Origin: Mucilaginibacter polytrichastri
GTDB lineage: Bacteria; Bacteroidota; Bacteroidia; Sphingobacteriales; Sphingobacteriaceae
Direction: 5' to 3'
DNA: 64,000 nt
Assembly: GCF_001911425.1 (NCBI RefSeq)
Contig: NZ_MPPL01000001.1
Location: 3,213,494-3,277,493, forward strand
The position numbers and the translations under genes were made by a program. Below are positions 1 through 9,310 of the stretch, in pieces. The notes below the pieces were generated by a model that was not told where the DNA came from, ran no database searches, and saw only the letters and a program-made list of their open reading frames with translations. The first letter of the stretch is position 1. Each line of letters begins with the position of its first letter.

Positions 1-782
1 TAAACGTATAAAAGGCCACCGTTGTACCTATAGTAAAGCCAACTATCAGCAGTACTTCTTTTTTGTACTTCAGTAATTCGGTTAATGTGCCCTTGCGGGA
101 TAAGGATACCTTTTCGTTTTTAAAAGATTCTGTTTCCAGTAAACTGCGGCGCAGGTAAATGGCAGATACGGCCAGCACAGCACCCAGGCCAAACGGAATG
201 CGCCAGCCCCAGTCGCCCAGTTGTTCTTTGGTTAGCAAAAACCGCTGAAGCACCAATAAGATGGTAAGGGCAATTAACTGCCCCATGCACGATGTTACAT
301 ATTGAAAGCTGGAGTAAAACCCACGATGTTTTTTAGGTGCAATTTCGCTAAGGTAAGTCGCTGCGGTTCCATACTCGCCACCAATGCTTAAACCTTGCAG
401 CATACGGGCTAATACCAGTATAATTGGGGCAGCAATACCAATGTGCTTGTAGCCCGGTACCAGCATAATTATTAATGAGCCTGCACTCATTAGCAATACA
501 GACAAGGTAAGCGCCGCCTTACGGCCTTTACGATCTGCATAAGTGCCCATTACCCACCCTCCTATGGGGCGCATTAAAAACCCGATAGCAAATATCCCTG
601 CCGTGTTAAGCAACTGTACGGTTTCATTTTGCTTCGGGAAAAATGCTCCACCGAAGTATAGCGCAAACACCGAGTAAGCATACCAATCGTACCACTCCAC
701 CAAATTACCTATCGATCCGCCTACAACGCCTTTAACACGAGACCTGATTATTTGTGATTTACTGAGGGTAACTTGCTCCATG
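1..782 (-). CDS. MFS transporter, metabolite:H+ symporter (KgtP/ProP-like), partial at the left window edge
   Basis: Reverse-strand reading from ATG at 782 gives ...GVVGGSIGNLVEWYDWYAYSVFALYFGGAFFP...RPIGGWVMGTYADRKGRKAALTLSVLLMSAGS..., the classic MHS-family signature. Open at position 1. Confidence 0.88.
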
Positions 783-1159
783 GTTTAAAAATATCAATTT
801 CCGGATGATTTACAGTATTGATTAGTGCTAAATACTACAAACAACCTTGGTGAGATATGCACTGAGAAATCATGCTACTAAATTTCATGATAGTTAAAAG
901 AGATGGTTTACGGTTTTTTTTATTACTCATCTCTATTTAGCGGCCTATTTCTAAAATATCCACCGGCTAGTTAAAATGGCCCAGCAGGTATTTGCAGAAA
1001 TAGCCGGCATTTTGCCAGAAGAAATACGCTGTCCTATTAACATAAGTATGCATTTGGCCAGGCAGCTATACAAAATCAAAACTTTGTTGGCTTTAATTAA
1101 GTAAATATCTTTTCAGGATAAAAATTTGTACTTTGCATCTCGTTCACTTTGGTGAAGTA

Positions 1160-2578
1160 ATGCATAAACCTTATCAAACATATTACCTCGTTATTGCACT
1201 ATGGTCATTGGCTATATTGTCATCTTGCCGGCAACATGCAAGTACACAAAATACCTACAAGCCGAATGCTTATGCCGATACCGCACACGTTAGCCAATTA
1301 ATAGCCAGGGCTGGTAAAATTGAGAATGCAGATACAAAGCTGCTGCTACCGATAATACAGCAATTATACCATATTAACATCCACACCGGCAATAAGAAAG
1401 CATTGGTATATGCCGAAATATTTCAGTCAACTTATTTCTGGCAATCTGCCAACCATTCGCAAGCCATGCAAATTGCCATTAAAGCGCTGGAGGATGCCGA
1501 AAGGTGGAAGATAAACCAGCCATTGCCACATATTTACCGCATTATTGCCAACCTGCACAAAGAGAACGGTAATTATATAATGGCAAACAGCACTGCCGAC
1601 AAAGGTTTAAACGCTGCCAAACTACACCATGATACCACCGGGCTAATAGAAATGCTTGGCCTGAAAGCCATGTTTACCCATACCTATTATTTAAAAATAA
1701 AACGCCCGCAAGATGATTTAACCAGCCTCAAGCTTCAATTTGAGGGGCTTAAGATAGCAGAATCCAGCAATGCCTATGAAAAGCTCAGAATACGCTTTTA
1801 CAATAACATAGCACAGAACTACAAAGACCAAAAAGCTTACGATAAAACGTTATACTATACTGATAAGGCCATTACGCTGGCTAATAAGTATAATCAGTTA
1901 CGCTCTTTAACTTACTCTTATTGCTGGCTTGGGGAGGCTTTATACTACATGGGCCAACATAATAAAGGCCTGGCCTATTTAAATCAGGCACTTGCCATTA
2001 CCAGAAAGATCAACGAACCCTACCGCCAAATGGAGGTTTACGAATCCATGTACGCTTGCTATCTGTACAACCATAATTACGAGCAGGCTTTAATGGCCAG
2101 TAACAAGGTAGCCAGCATGCGCGATTCTTTACAAATGGTTAAAAGCGTTAGGCAAACCGCTGATATGCAGCTGAAATATGAAGCTGTAAAAAAAGACCAG
2201 CAGATCCTATTACTCAACCAGTCTGAAAAAACCAAGAACCTAACCATTATAACAGTATTGGTAAGCTCAGTTATTTTTCTGGGGCTCTCTATCGTGTTAA
2301 TATTTCAGTACTTTATCATCAGGCGTAAAAACAAGGCTATCCGTAATAAAAACAAAATATTAAATGAGGCTTTGCTTAAAATAGCACATATCCAATCGCA
2401 CGAGGTGCGCAAACCGCTGGCCTCTATACTGGGCTTGATGAATGTGTTTAAAGCGCACAATTACGAGGTTGGCAAAGACGAGCTATTAATGGTAGAAACA
2501 TCTACCCAGGAGCTTGACGAAAAAATTCGCGATATTATTTTAGCAACAGAAAGTAAGAGCCACGGCGATGAGCAGTAA
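1160..2578 (+). CDS. TPR-repeat lipoprotein-like sensor with one TM helix and a terminal HisKA-like segment; no HATPase domain
   Basis: ORF 1133..2578; likely start at 1160 (MHKPYQTYYLVIALWSLAILSSCRQ, lipobox-like). TPR-like helices, TM segment, then HIQSHEVRKPLASILGLMNVF (HisKA H-box), ending without N/G boxes. Confidence 0.65.
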   Translation: MHKPYQTYYLVIALWSLAILSSCRQHASTQNTYKPNAYADTAHVSQLIARAGKIENADTKLLLPIIQQLYHINIHTGNKKALVYAEIFQSTYFWQSANHSQAMQIAIKALEDAERWKINQPLPHIYRIIANLHKENGNYIMANSTADKGLNAAKLHHDTTGLIEMLGLKAMFTHTYYLKIKRPQDDLTSLKLQFEGLKIAESSNAYEKLRIRFYNNIAQNYKDQKAYDKTLYYTDKAITLANKYNQLRSLTYSYCWLGEALYYMGQHNKGLAYLNQALAITRKINEPYRQMEVYESMYACYLYNHNYEQALMASNKVASMRDSLQMVKSVRQTADMQLKYEAVKKDQQILLLNQSEKTKNLTIITVLVSSVIFLGLSIVLIFQYFIIRRKNKAIRNKNKILNEALLKIAHIQSHEVRKPLASILGLMNVFKAHNYEVGKDELLMVETSTQELDEKIRDIILATESKSHGDEQ

Positions 2579-2819
2579 GAGTTATCCAAAGCTGATTGTT
2601 ACGGTATATTCTTCCTGATCCGGCTATAGGGATTCCGTCGTAATAGCCTTCTTTTAAAAATGCGCGATACAAATTCAGCGGAGATCAACGCCTAATCCAC
2701 TGCAGAAATATGTCTTTGTAAACGTATATGACTTATAAGAGGCGAATCCACTGATGCAAATGTCATATTTGAGATTCTAGATTTATATTTTAGACTACTC
2801 TAACAGAATAAAACATTGT

Positions 2820-3570
2820 ATGAACAAAGCTAATCCAGAGTTACCAGATTGGATCTCAAGGCAAGCATCCTTAGGACCTAATGTAGAAGTAGATAGAAAA
2901 GACGACTACTCAATTAACGATCGTTTTTGGGATCTTCTTACGGTATGTTGCCCTCTGATTTTTGAAAGATATATGATTATCCTTCATCCATTTTGGATAA
3001 ATTTTGAAATAAAAAAATTAAAAGAAAGTGGGGTCGAAATTACGAAGGAAGTAGAAGATCAGAATAGAATGTATTTTAAATCCTTAACGTGGCCTAATTT
3101 CTTTCATTTGTATAATAAAGAATTCGATTTAAAAACAGCAGTTTCTATAACAGAAGAAATAAGACTTGAAATTATAAAAGAAAAAAAGAAATGGCCGGAA
3201 TATATTTGGTTTCCTAGCGAAGGGGATTTAGATAATACTCAAATTACAAAAATCAGAGACTCCATCATAGAAATACACGGCGACGTAGAAGTAAATTATT
3301 ATTACTGCTTTTTGAAAACCAGTGATTGGAATGAAGACCATATATATAAAGGGTTACTTTCCGAATTAGAAGAACTTTGGGCTAAGAATGAAATAAAGGA
3401 TAATCCAACTGCAATTTTCCCTGACTCAAAAGAATGGTGTATTGTTTTCTGATTTTGACATTGATATATCATTCATTGGAGGCACCGCTGAATTAATAAA
3501 TAAATTGACAGATGTAAAAGACCTTGATCTATTTGAAATAAAACCTAGGTACCGGGAAAAAGTAAAATAA
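2820..3570 (+). pseudogene. Hypothetical protein (possibly immunity-like) interrupted by a frameshift near 3445
   Basis: ORF 2820..3452 ends ...SKEWCIVF*. Deleting one T in the T4 run gives EWCIVSDFDIDISFIGGTAELINKLTDVKDLDLFEIKPRYREKVK* ending at 3570. Confidence 0.5.
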
Positions 3571-3621
3571 AAAAGTCCCCTTGTGTTTTCGAAGTGGCTT
3601 CTAAACATCACCGTAAGTCCA

Positions 3622-4824
3622 CTATACCTTCCTGCGTTTCTTTTCCTTTAAAATCAAACTCAGCTCGCGGCTCATTTGGCCTGCAATAGCCGTATTCTCC
3701 TGCGCCCGGCGAAACAGGTATGGTAACACTGCCTTAACAGGGCCATAAGGTACGTATTTAGCAATATTATAATCGGCGCTGCCCAGGTTAAAGCTCAGGT
3801 TATCGCTCATACCAAGCAGTTGCGAAAAATACACATGCGGGTGGTTATGCGGGATGCCTTTCTGCGTCATCAGGTTGGTAAGTACCAGGCAGCTATCCTC
3901 ATTATGCGTACCGGCTACAAAAGCAATTTTCTCAATGTAATCGGTACAAAATTTCAGAGCTTCGTTGTAATCCTTATCGGTTGCTTCTTTGGTAGCTTGT
4001 ATGGGCGAAGGGTACCCCATTTCGGCAGCACGCCTGCGCTCTTTTTCCATGTAAGCGCCACGCACCAGCTTGGCACCCAGGATAAAGCCTTCCAATTTGG
4101 CTACTTTAAAATCGGCTTTTAATGATTCCAGCTTATCATGGCGATAGATCTGGTAGGTGTTATAAACAATGGCTTTGTACTGGTTAAACTTGCGCATCAT
4201 ATCCATGGCAAGGCCGTCAATTGTTTTCTGTATCCAGGTTTCTTCGGCATCAACCATTACGGGCACGCCGGCGGTAAACGCCTTTTGGCAAATGGCCAAC
4301 ACACGTTCCTGCACTTTTTGCCACTCCTGCTCTTCTTCGGCAGTAAGGGCAGCGCCTGTATCTAATTTCTCGAGCAGGCCAAAACGGCCTACACCGGTAA
4401 CTTTAAATACAGTGATCGGCACAGCTTTGTCACCTGTTGCGCGGTTAATGGTGCGGATAATCTCGTCGCGGGTAAAATCGAATATAGATTCTTCATCTTC
4501 GCCCTCTACAGAATAATCTAAAATTGTACCTACATGCCCCGCTTGTAATTCTTTAATCACGGCATCGCATTCGGCAATGGTTTCGCCGCCGCAAAACTGT
4601 TTAAATATGGTGGCTTTAATTATACTCTTAATCGGCAGGCCAATCTTCATCGCAAAATTGGTCATTGGCGGGCCAACTTTAACCAGTGTGTTATTGTTAA
4701 TAGCCTTAAATAACCAGTAAGCGCGATCTAAACTACCATTAGAAAGATGCTTAAAAGCAATCTCGGTGTTTTCGAAAGAAAGAACGTTTTTTTTGGGTGC
4801 AGCGGAAGTATCGTTAGAAACCAT
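3622..4824 (-). CDS. Proline dehydrogenase
   Basis: 400 aa; motifs VMVDAEETWIQ, KLVRGAYMEKERRRA, GTHNEDS, YVPYGPVKAVLPYLFRRAQEN typical of ProDH. Confidence 0.92.
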   Translation of the reverse strand: MVSNDTSAAPKKNVLSFENTEIAFKHLSNGSLDRAYWLFKAINNNTLVKVGPPMTNFAMKIGLPIKSIIKATIFKQFCGGETIAECDAVIKELQAGHVGTILDYSVEGEDEESIFDFTRDEIIRTINRATGDKAVPITVFKVTGVGRFGLLEKLDTGAALTAEEEQEWQKVQERVLAICQKAFTAGVPVMVDAEETWIQKTIDGLAMDMMRKFNQYKAIVYNTYQIYRHDKLESLKADFKVAKLEGFILGAKLVRGAYMEKERRRAAEMGYPSPIQATKEATDKDYNEALKFCTDYIEKIAFVAGTHNEDSCLVLTNLMTQKGIPHNHPHVYFSQLLGMSDNLSFNLGSADYNIAKYVPYGPVKAVLPYLFRRAQENTAIAGQMSRELSLILKEKKRRKV

Positions 4825-4888
4825 TTGGCAAAGTTAGAAAATGCATTATTATAACTCATTATCCTGCGAATAGTTTATTTTTGCCATC

Positions 4889-5095
4889 ATGATAAATTTT
4901 GAGCTCGAAGGCGAATATATCCCCCTTATACAACTGTTAAAAGCAACAAACCTGGTACAAACCGGCGGCGAAGCACAAATTGTAGTATCTGAGGGCGAAG
5001 TAAAATACAATGGTGAGGTTGATTACCGTAAACGCCTTAAAGTAAAAAAAGGTGACGTTGTTGACTTCAGGGGCCAAAAGATCACGGTAGTTTAA
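4889..5095 (+). CDS. RNA-binding S4 domain protein (YbcJ-like)
   Basis: 68 aa: IPLIQLLKATNLVQTGGEAQIVVSEGEVKYNGEVDYRKRLKVKKGDVVDF. Confidence 0.88.
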   Translation: MINFELEGEYIPLIQLLKATNLVQTGGEAQIVVSEGEVKYNGEVDYRKRLKVKKGDVVDFRGQKITVV

Positions 5096-5097
5096 TT

Positions 5098-6171
5098 ATG
5101 GATACAGTACAAAACAATACGATAGAAAGCATTGGCTACAATGTTTACTTAAACGATAGCCTTAATGAGCTGGCCAATTTTGTGGAGCAGGGTAATTACT
5201 CTAAATTTTTTATCCTTACCGACGAATATACCAGTGTACATTGCCTGCCCTTGGTAGAAGAGAAATTTGCAGGTAAAACTTACGACCTGATAGAGATTAA
5301 CGCCGGCGAAGAAAACAAGACTATCGACTTTTGCATCGGTGTTTGGAAAATGCTGATCGATTTTGGTGCAGACCGCCATAGCCTACTCATTAATGTAGGC
5401 GGCGGTGTGGTTACCGACTTGGGTGGTTTTGCGGCATCAACCTTTAAACGGGGTATTGATTTTGTAAACGTTCCTACTACGGTATTGTCCCAAGTTGATG
5501 CCTCTGTTGGCGGCAAAACCGGTATCGATATGGATAGTATTAAAAACATCATCGGTACTTTTACCCAACCTAAAGCCGTATTTATAGAGCAGGCTTTCCT
5601 GAAAACCCTGCCATCAAGAGAAATACTATCCGGCCTGGCCGAGATGTTGAAGCACGGCTTAATTGCTGATGCAGATTATTGGGAAGCGCTTAAAAACAGT
5701 GATCTATCTATCCCATCTACTGATCTGATCGCGCAATCTGTGATAATCAAGAACCGGATCGTAATTTCGGACCCGACGGAGAAAAGCCACCGCAAGGCCT
5801 TAAACTTTGGCCACACGGTTGGCCATGCTGTTGAAACTTATTCGCTTGATAACGATGCGGATCACCTTACCCACGGCGAGGCTATTGCCATCGGGATGAT
5901 TTGCGAGGCCTGGCTTTCCGTTAAAAAGAATGCCGGCTTAACCGAAGACGGCCTTAATGATATAGTTAAAGTATTAACCCGATTTTATCCTAAATACAAA
6001 GTTAAAGAATCAACATTCGGTGCTTTAATTGAACTAATGAAGAAGGATAAGAAAAACGAAGGAAATACCATTAATTGTACGTTATTAAAGGCTGTAGGCG
6101 CTTATCAAATAAATCAGATTTGTACGGAAGACGAACTTTGCGAGAGTTTAAAATACTACGCAGCGTTGTAA
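5098..6171 (+). CDS. aroB: 3-dehydroquinate synthase
   Basis: NVGGGVVTDLGGFAASTFKRGIDFVNVPTTVLSQVDASVGGKTGID and KALNFGHTVGHAVE motifs. Confidence 0.95.
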   Translation: MDTVQNNTIESIGYNVYLNDSLNELANFVEQGNYSKFFILTDEYTSVHCLPLVEEKFAGKTYDLIEINAGEENKTIDFCIGVWKMLIDFGADRHSLLINVGGGVVTDLGGFAASTFKRGIDFVNVPTTVLSQVDASVGGKTGIDMDSIKNIIGTFTQPKAVFIEQAFLKTLPSREILSGLAEMLKHGLIADADYWEALKNSDLSIPSTDLIAQSVIIKNRIVISDPTEKSHRKALNFGHTVGHAVETYSLDNDADHLTHGEAIAIGMICEAWLSVKKNAGLTEDGLNDIVKVLTRFYPKYKVKESTFGALIELMKKDKKNEGNTINCTLLKAVGAYQINQICTEDELCESLKYYAAL

Positions 6172-6213
6172 TTCGTTCAAAACACATTCTTTCTTTTTTT
6201 AGTTATTGTTAGT

Positions 6214-7110
6214 ATGATTCCCCTTAATGCTAAAAATGATGCTGTAGTAGTATTAATTTCCCTGTTGGTTACCTTAACCATTACAGAGATGTGGCTTAGC
6301 TACCGCGAAAACCGTCATTATTACGAAAAACGCGATACGCTTACTAATATCTATTTAACTACCATTACCTTTTTTATTAACCTGGTTGTTAAGGGATCCA
6401 CGTTTTTTGTACTGCAATACTTTTACAAGTTCAGGTTGTTCGAGATCAGCAATGTATTTTGGTACTGGTTTGTGCTTATTGTAACGCAGGATTTTTTATA
6501 CTGGGTGTTACACTACACCGGCCATTACTGCCGCTTTTTTTGGGCCATGCATGTAACCCACCATTCGTCGGAGCATTTTAACTTTTCTACCGGTTTCCGG
6601 TCTACCGTATTCGAGCCTTTGTACCGGGTTTTCTTTTACCTACCACTGGCTTTGATGGGTTTTAACGCTATAGATATATTGTATGCCTACCTCATCACCC
6701 AACTTTACGGTAATCTGGTACATACCCAATTCCAGATTAACCTGCCCAAATGGTACGGCTGGATCTTTGTTACCCCGTCGCACCACCGGGTACACCACGC
6801 CTCCAACATCCCCTACCTCGATAAAAATATGGCCATGATGCTCATCATCTGGGACCGCCTATTCGGCACCTATCAGGATGAAAACCTGCCCGAACCTATC
6901 AAATACGGCCTCACCCACCAACCCGAAGATACCAGCGCAGTCAACATCATTTTCCACGAATGGAAAGCACTGGTGCATGATGTAAAAAAAGCACCTGGTA
7001 TTAAAAACAAACTCGGCTATCTATTTAACCCACCAGGTTGGAGCCACGATGGCAGCACGCAAACGGCAAGGGCCTTGCAAAGGGAATATAAGCAGGAGAA
7101 GGCAGCGTAG
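6214..7110 (+). CDS. Sterol desaturase / fatty acid hydroxylase family protein
   Basis: His-cluster motifs WVLHYTGH, HVTHHSSEHFN, HHRVHHASN. Confidence 0.9.
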   Translation: MIPLNAKNDAVVVLISLLVTLTITEMWLSYRENRHYYEKRDTLTNIYLTTITFFINLVVKGSTFFVLQYFYKFRLFEISNVFWYWFVLIVTQDFLYWVLHYTGHYCRFFWAMHVTHHSSEHFNFSTGFRSTVFEPLYRVFFYLPLALMGFNAIDILYAYLITQLYGNLVHTQFQINLPKWYGWIFVTPSHHRVHHASNIPYLDKNMAMMLIIWDRLFGTYQDENLPEPIKYGLTHQPEDTSAVNIIFHEWKALVHDVKKAPGIKNKLGYLFNPPGWSHDGSTQTARALQREYKQEKAA

Positions 7111-7166
7111 ATTTTACTTAATTAAATTCGTTATTATTGTTCGATGTCTAACCTGTCGCAATATTA

Positions 7167-8000
7167 ATGAACACGCTTAAAGTAATACTGATTACTACTG
7201 TACTGATAATTGCAGATGCGATTTTAGGGCATTACTTATCGATAGCCGCATTAATCTTTACTTTCGTTATAGCTGGTATAATTGCCTACTTATCAGCGAA
7301 ATTCAATACCCCCGTATGGTTATGTATGCTATTGGTAATAGCACCAATACTGGTAACTGATATAACTATCAAACTAACCAATAATGGTAACGACTTTGAA
7401 GCTGCCGGTTTAACTAATTTATTTTTCATATTCAACGTTGTAGTTTCTACTATAATCATCCTTTCCGTTTTAATTAAGTATCACAAACAAAAAACCATTT
7501 ATATCATATCATCATCTCTAATAATGCTGGCAATCGCTTATGCTCATCTTTCCTATTTCGATTTCTTAGGCTTAACTGAGAATACTAATGCGAGTGCAAC
7601 AAAAGCAATTTCAATAAAGAACAATATTTTCATTGGTGATCTTATATTCTCTGATAAGCAGATAATTTACAAAAGCGACACTTTAAAAATCATCGATGGT
7701 TGGTGCGAAAAACAAGTTATAGTAGATCATACACATCTGATCAAAAAATATAATATCGATTCGTCCATCAATTATGTTGTTCATTTAAAAAGCAATAAGA
7801 AATTCAAGGACCTGCAGATATATTATAAAGTTAACGATGGCGATATTAACGGGTCCAATCCTGCTGATTCTTTCCTAACGTTCAGCGATGTTAGATCTGC
7901 TCCGCAACCTTTAATAACGTTCTTCAAATTGAATCATATCATAAAAAATAGCACAACCATAAAACAGATAAGCATTGTACCGCCATTTAAAAATTATTGA
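7167..8000 (+). CDS. Hypothetical membrane protein
   Basis: 277 aa with several N-terminal TM helices; no family recognised. Confidence 0.6.
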   Translation: MNTLKVILITTVLIIADAILGHYLSIAALIFTFVIAGIIAYLSAKFNTPVWLCMLLVIAPILVTDITIKLTNNGNDFEAAGLTNLFFIFNVVVSTIIILSVLIKYHKQKTIYIISSSLIMLAIAYAHLSYFDFLGLTENTNASATKAISIKNNIFIGDLIFSDKQIIYKSDTLKIIDGWCEKQVIVDHTHLIKKYNIDSSINYVVHLKSNKKFKDLQIYYKVNDGDINGSNPADSFLTFSDVRSAPQPLITFFKLNHIIKNSTTIKQISIVPPFKNY

Positions 8001-8130
8001 TAAGTAACAAATTAAATTCGGAGCTTATTAAAAAGACCACTTTTTCAATCACCCAATAACTGCCAAATCTTTATTTTACCCAATTAAATTCTGTTTACCC
8101 CCTTTATTTTAACAAAATAAAAATTTTCTA

Positions 8131-8160
8131 TTGACAATTTAATTTTTAACAGTACATTTA
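8131..8160 (+). promoter_or_regulatory. Putative pheA promoter (TTG ... TAnnTTTG-like)
   Basis: TTGACA at 8131 and TACATTTA at 8153, close to the Bacteroidota consensus TTTG-N17-23-TAnnTTTG; upstream of the leader ORF at 8178. Confidence 0.45.
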
Positions 8161-8177
8161 CCACAGTAATAATAAAA

Positions 8178-8243
8178 ATGAAATACACAGGTGCATATTA
8201 TTTTGGTTTCTACTTTTACTTTAGCAGTAAGAGCCGGGACTGA
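8178..8243 (+). CDS. Putative pheA attenuation leader peptide MKYTGAYYFGFYFYFSSKSRD
   Basis: 21-codon ORF; 8 of 9 consecutive codons (8196-8222) encode Phe or Tyr; stop codon overlaps an RNA segment that competes with the pheA-proximal terminator. Confidence 0.8.
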   Translation: MKYTGAYYFGFYFYFSSKSRD

Positions 8244-8310
8244 TATATGCCATAACAAGACATACAAAAATCAGAAAAAGTCCCGGCCCAACAGCCGGGA
8301 CTTTTTTTTT
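8233..8310 (+). promoter_or_regulatory. Transcription attenuator upstream of pheA (antiterminator versus terminator)
   Basis: GCCGGGACT (8233-8241) and GCCGGGACT (8294-8302) are both fully complementary to AGTCCCGGC (8279-8287). The 3:4 hairpin AAAAAGTCCCGGC-CCAACA-GCCGGGACTTTTT is followed by a T9 tract (8302-8310), 8 nt before the pheA ATG. Confidence 0.82.
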
Positions 8311-8318
8311 AACGCATT

Positions 8319-9155
8319 ATGGAACAGCAGAAACCACGGGTAGCTATACAAGGAATCAGGGCCTCTTTTCACGAAGAAGCGGCCTTTAAATTCTTTGGCG
8401 AAAACATTACAACGATAGAGTGCAACTCGTTTAAACAAACATTCGACAAGTTGCAGGCTCGCGAAGCCGACTATGTGGTAATGGCTATCGAAAACAGCAT
8501 AGCAGGCAGCATTTTACCAAACTATTCGCTATTGCTGAGCTACAATTTCCCTGTAATCGGCGAAATATACCTACCTATCCAACTGCACTTAATGGGTTTG
8601 CCGGGTGTTAAGTTTGAGGATATAAAAACTGCGATGTCGCACCCTATTGCCATCCGCCAGTGTGATGATTTCTTTAACGAACACCCGCAACTGAAAGTAG
8701 TTGAAAGCAGCGATACTGCGGCCTGCGCCAAACGCATCCGCGAAGAGCAACTGACCGATACCGTTGCTATTGCAAACTCACTGGCCGCCAAATTGTACGA
8801 CCTGCAAATCTTGGAGCGCCGTATTGAATCGAACAAAAAGAATTTCACCCGTTTCCTGATCCTTACCCATCACGAAAATGCGGTTAATATCAACGCTAAT
8901 AAAGCATCATTGTGCTTCCAGGTAAGTAACGAAGTCGGCTCATTGGCCAAGGTGTTAAATATTCTTGCTGAAGAAGGTGTTAACATGAGCAAGATCCAGT
9001 CGATGCCGGTATTGGGCAAGCGTAACGAATACAATTTTTATGTGGACGTGGAATGGGAAGATGATAAAGCTTACGATACAGCCATTCGCCAGGTATTAAA
9101 ATATACACACAATTTTAACATACTGGGTGAATATAAAAGGTATGTAGAAGAGTAA
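8319..9155 (+). CDS. pheA: Prephenate dehydratase
   Basis: RVAIQGIRASFHEEAAFKFFG, AIENSIAGSILPNYSLL, NFTRFLIL and C-terminal ACT domain (GSLAKVLNILAEEGVNMSKIQSMP). Confidence 0.93.
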   Translation: MEQQKPRVAIQGIRASFHEEAAFKFFGENITTIECNSFKQTFDKLQAREADYVVMAIENSIAGSILPNYSLLLSYNFPVIGEIYLPIQLHLMGLPGVKFEDIKTAMSHPIAIRQCDDFFNEHPQLKVVESSDTAACAKRIREEQLTDTVAIANSLAAKLYDLQILERRIESNKKNFTRFLILTHHENAVNINANKASLCFQVSNEVGSLAKVLNILAEEGVNMSKIQSMPVLGKRNEYNFYVDVEWEDDKAYDTAIRQVLKYTHNFNILGEYKRYVEE

Positions 9156-9169
9156 ATTTGCGTGTAGTA

Positions 9170-9300
9170 GTCTGGAAGTCCGGGGTCGGAAAGTCCGTAA
9201 GATGAAACATTACAGTACAAAAAAATTCAAGAGTAAATAACAATAGTAAAATATAAAATAAAACTTCCGGACTTTCGGTCATACGGACTTTCGGACCAAC
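9170..9300. repeat. Inverted repeat element (TTCCGGACTTTCGG family) between pheA and the DAHP synthase gene
   Basis: GGAAGTCCGGGGTCGGAAAGTCCGTAAG (about 9175-9202) is roughly inverse to CTTCCGGACTTTCGGTCATACGGACTTTCGGACC (about 9264-9297); a related copy lies near 11945. Confidence 0.65.
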
Positions 9301-9310
9301 AAAACGTAGT

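Noticed and set aside
3820-4516. Plus-strand ORFs of 75-115 aa within the proline dehydrogenase region
   Set aside because: Antisense shadows of a well-supported enzyme; no family resemblance.
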